42,065 nt of DNA, taken from Rubrivivax sp. (GTDB taxonomy: Bacteria; Pseudomonadota; Gammaproteobacteria; Burkholderiales; Burkholderiaceae_C). Positions within the stretch are counted from its first letter, which is position 1. The number at the start of each line of letters is the position of its first letter. The DNA lies in the NCBI GenBank assembly GCA_027491255.1, contig JAIXWM010000105.1, positions 1 through 42,065 on the forward strand, given 5' to 3'. The notes beneath the pieces are model-generated. The model made no database searches. It saw only the letters and a program-made list of their open reading frames with translations, and had not been told where the DNA came from. Shown here piece after piece: positions 41,546-42,065 of the stretch. A program made the translations under genes and the position numbers.

Positions 41546-42007
41546 GGTGGCCTCGACAGGTTGAATGGGGGCCGTGGCCCACGCGCATGTGCTCGAGCGA
41601 CCAGCAGGACCCTCGAGCCGCGTGGGTGAGGGCAGGGTTGCCCTCGTGGTCGTGGCAGACAGCGGCCTCGTCAATGTGTTCATACACGGTTCCAAGGCTC
41701 GGACCGGAAGCGCAATACACCCCGTGGCAGCCCGTTGCTGGTCACGACGGCAAGGCTGGACAAACGTCCCAATCGCAGGTGCATCCAGGGCATCGACCCG
41801 CGAAATCTCCTGCAAGCGGGACTCTTTCGGAGACTTTCATCGGACAGGCGGTTGCCGCTGAGTACTGTCAGTTTGATGATGTTATTTCAAACGAATAGTA
41901 AGCGAAACACTGCAAATAAGATCCTGATTGGAAACCTGCCTCAGCCAGGCTCACCTCATGAGCTACTGAACTCATAACCTGAGCTCTCCTGACGACGGAG
42001 AGCCACG
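41546..42007. other. Divergent intergenic region upstream of the giant gene
   Basis: No convincing gene lies in these 460 bases. The giant-gene Shine-Dalgarno GAGG is at 41551-41554. Bases about 41872-41932 are markedly AT-rich against a GC-rich surround, which fits a promoter area or an insertion-element end. A weak plus-strand promoter-like pair (TTGATG 41873-41878, TAGTAA 41896-41901, 17-base spacer) would point to the transposase gene. I could not pick a good minus-strand promoter. The left end of the insertion sequence must lie in here but I could not place its inverted repeat. Confidence 0.5.
41983..42003 (+). promoter_or_regulatory. Hairpin covering the transposase ribosome binding site
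   Basis: GCTCTCC (41983-41989) pairs perfectly with GGAGAGC (41997-42003) across a seven-base loop. The 3' arm contains the Shine-Dalgarno GGAG (41997-42000), seven bases before the ATG at 42008. In a read-through transcript this stem would hide the ribosome binding site, a known way insertion sequences limit transposase production. Confidence 0.55.
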
Positions 42008-42065
42008 ATGTCCAGCCACAAGATCCAGTTCCAGCCCGGCATGTCGATCCCCGAATTCCTGCGGC
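42008..42065 (+). CDS. IS1595-family transposase, N-terminal fragment cut by the window
   Basis: Nineteen codons are visible, reading MSSHKIQFQPGMSIPEFLR. The (K/T)(I/V)QFQxG(L/M)SxxEF start is characteristic of IS1595-type transposases, which continue into a zinc-ribbon and a DDE/DDN catalytic domain beyond the window. The start is an ATG with GGAG seven bases upstream. It points away from the giant gene. Whether the element is intact cannot be judged here. Confidence 0.7.
   Translation, partial: MSSHKIQFQPGMSIPEFLR

Noticed and set aside
41546..41815. Upstream extension of the giant protein to the ATG at 41815
   Set aside because: The added 90 residues show no family character and no good ribosome binding site, whereas the ATG at 41545 has GAGG at five bases and leads straight into the LEPR-XLL-type N-terminus.
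41565..41977. Small plus-strand open frames between the giant gene and the transposase
   Set aside because: No ribosome binding site, no recognisable motif and overlap with the giant gene's leader region; composition is that of random GC-rich sequence.

Overview
The window looks like a GC-rich chromosomal segment of a betaproteobacterium, probably Burkholderiales. This rests on a ubiG-gph pair next to a tmRNA gene encoding the tag ANDEKFALAA. It also rests on the codon usage and the style of the UbiG and Gph sequences. Species cannot be named from sequence alone.

Layout. Bases 1-292 hold no recognisable gene, only a hairpin and a GC palindrome. ubiG (293-997, TTG start) and gph (1056-1721) are core genes on the plus strand. 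ssrA (1735-2108) follows gph by 13 bases and ends in a clean intrinsic terminator (2121-2147). Directly after it lies a frameshifted, N-terminally missing remnant of a galactonate-dehydratase-like enolase-superfamily gene (2214-2682). The rest of the window is on the minus strand. One uninterrupted reading frame (41545 down to 4250) encodes a 12,431-residue repeat protein. It is followed, with the Shine-Dalgarno overlapping its stop codon, by a 462-residue lipoprotein carrying two DUF1566-like domains (4242 down to 2854). The right edge is the first 58 bases of an IS1595-type transposase gene (from 42008), whose ribosome binding site sits in a hairpin.

The giant protein starts with a LEPR-XLL-type N-terminal motif and has no classical signal peptide. 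In order it then has: a cap-like beta module; about 3,400 residues of short beta-strand repeats containing a 360-415 residue super-repeat; a mixed section with one short helical stretch; a filamentous-haemagglutinin-like section; a second cap-like module; eleven repeats of about 140-185 residues, of which numbers 1, 4 and 7 carry thrombospondin-3-like Asp loops; about 1,850 residues of amphipathic beta-rich sequence with one EF-hand-like loop; RTX nonapeptides; a third cap-like module; and a C-terminal section containing a roughly 360-residue tandem duplication. Eleven copies of a separate short module (core Y-x-Y-x-G, then W) are inserted through the N-terminal half.

Interpretation. The giant protein and the lipoprotein form a probable two-gene operon, most likely a cell-surface or secreted calcium-binding structure with a membrane-anchored partner. 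No secretion genes (type I ABC/MFP/OMP, TpsB) are visible here, so the export route is unknown. The placement between ssrA plus a decayed gene and an insertion sequence fits an accessory locus next to a known integration hotspot, but no integrase or att duplication was found.
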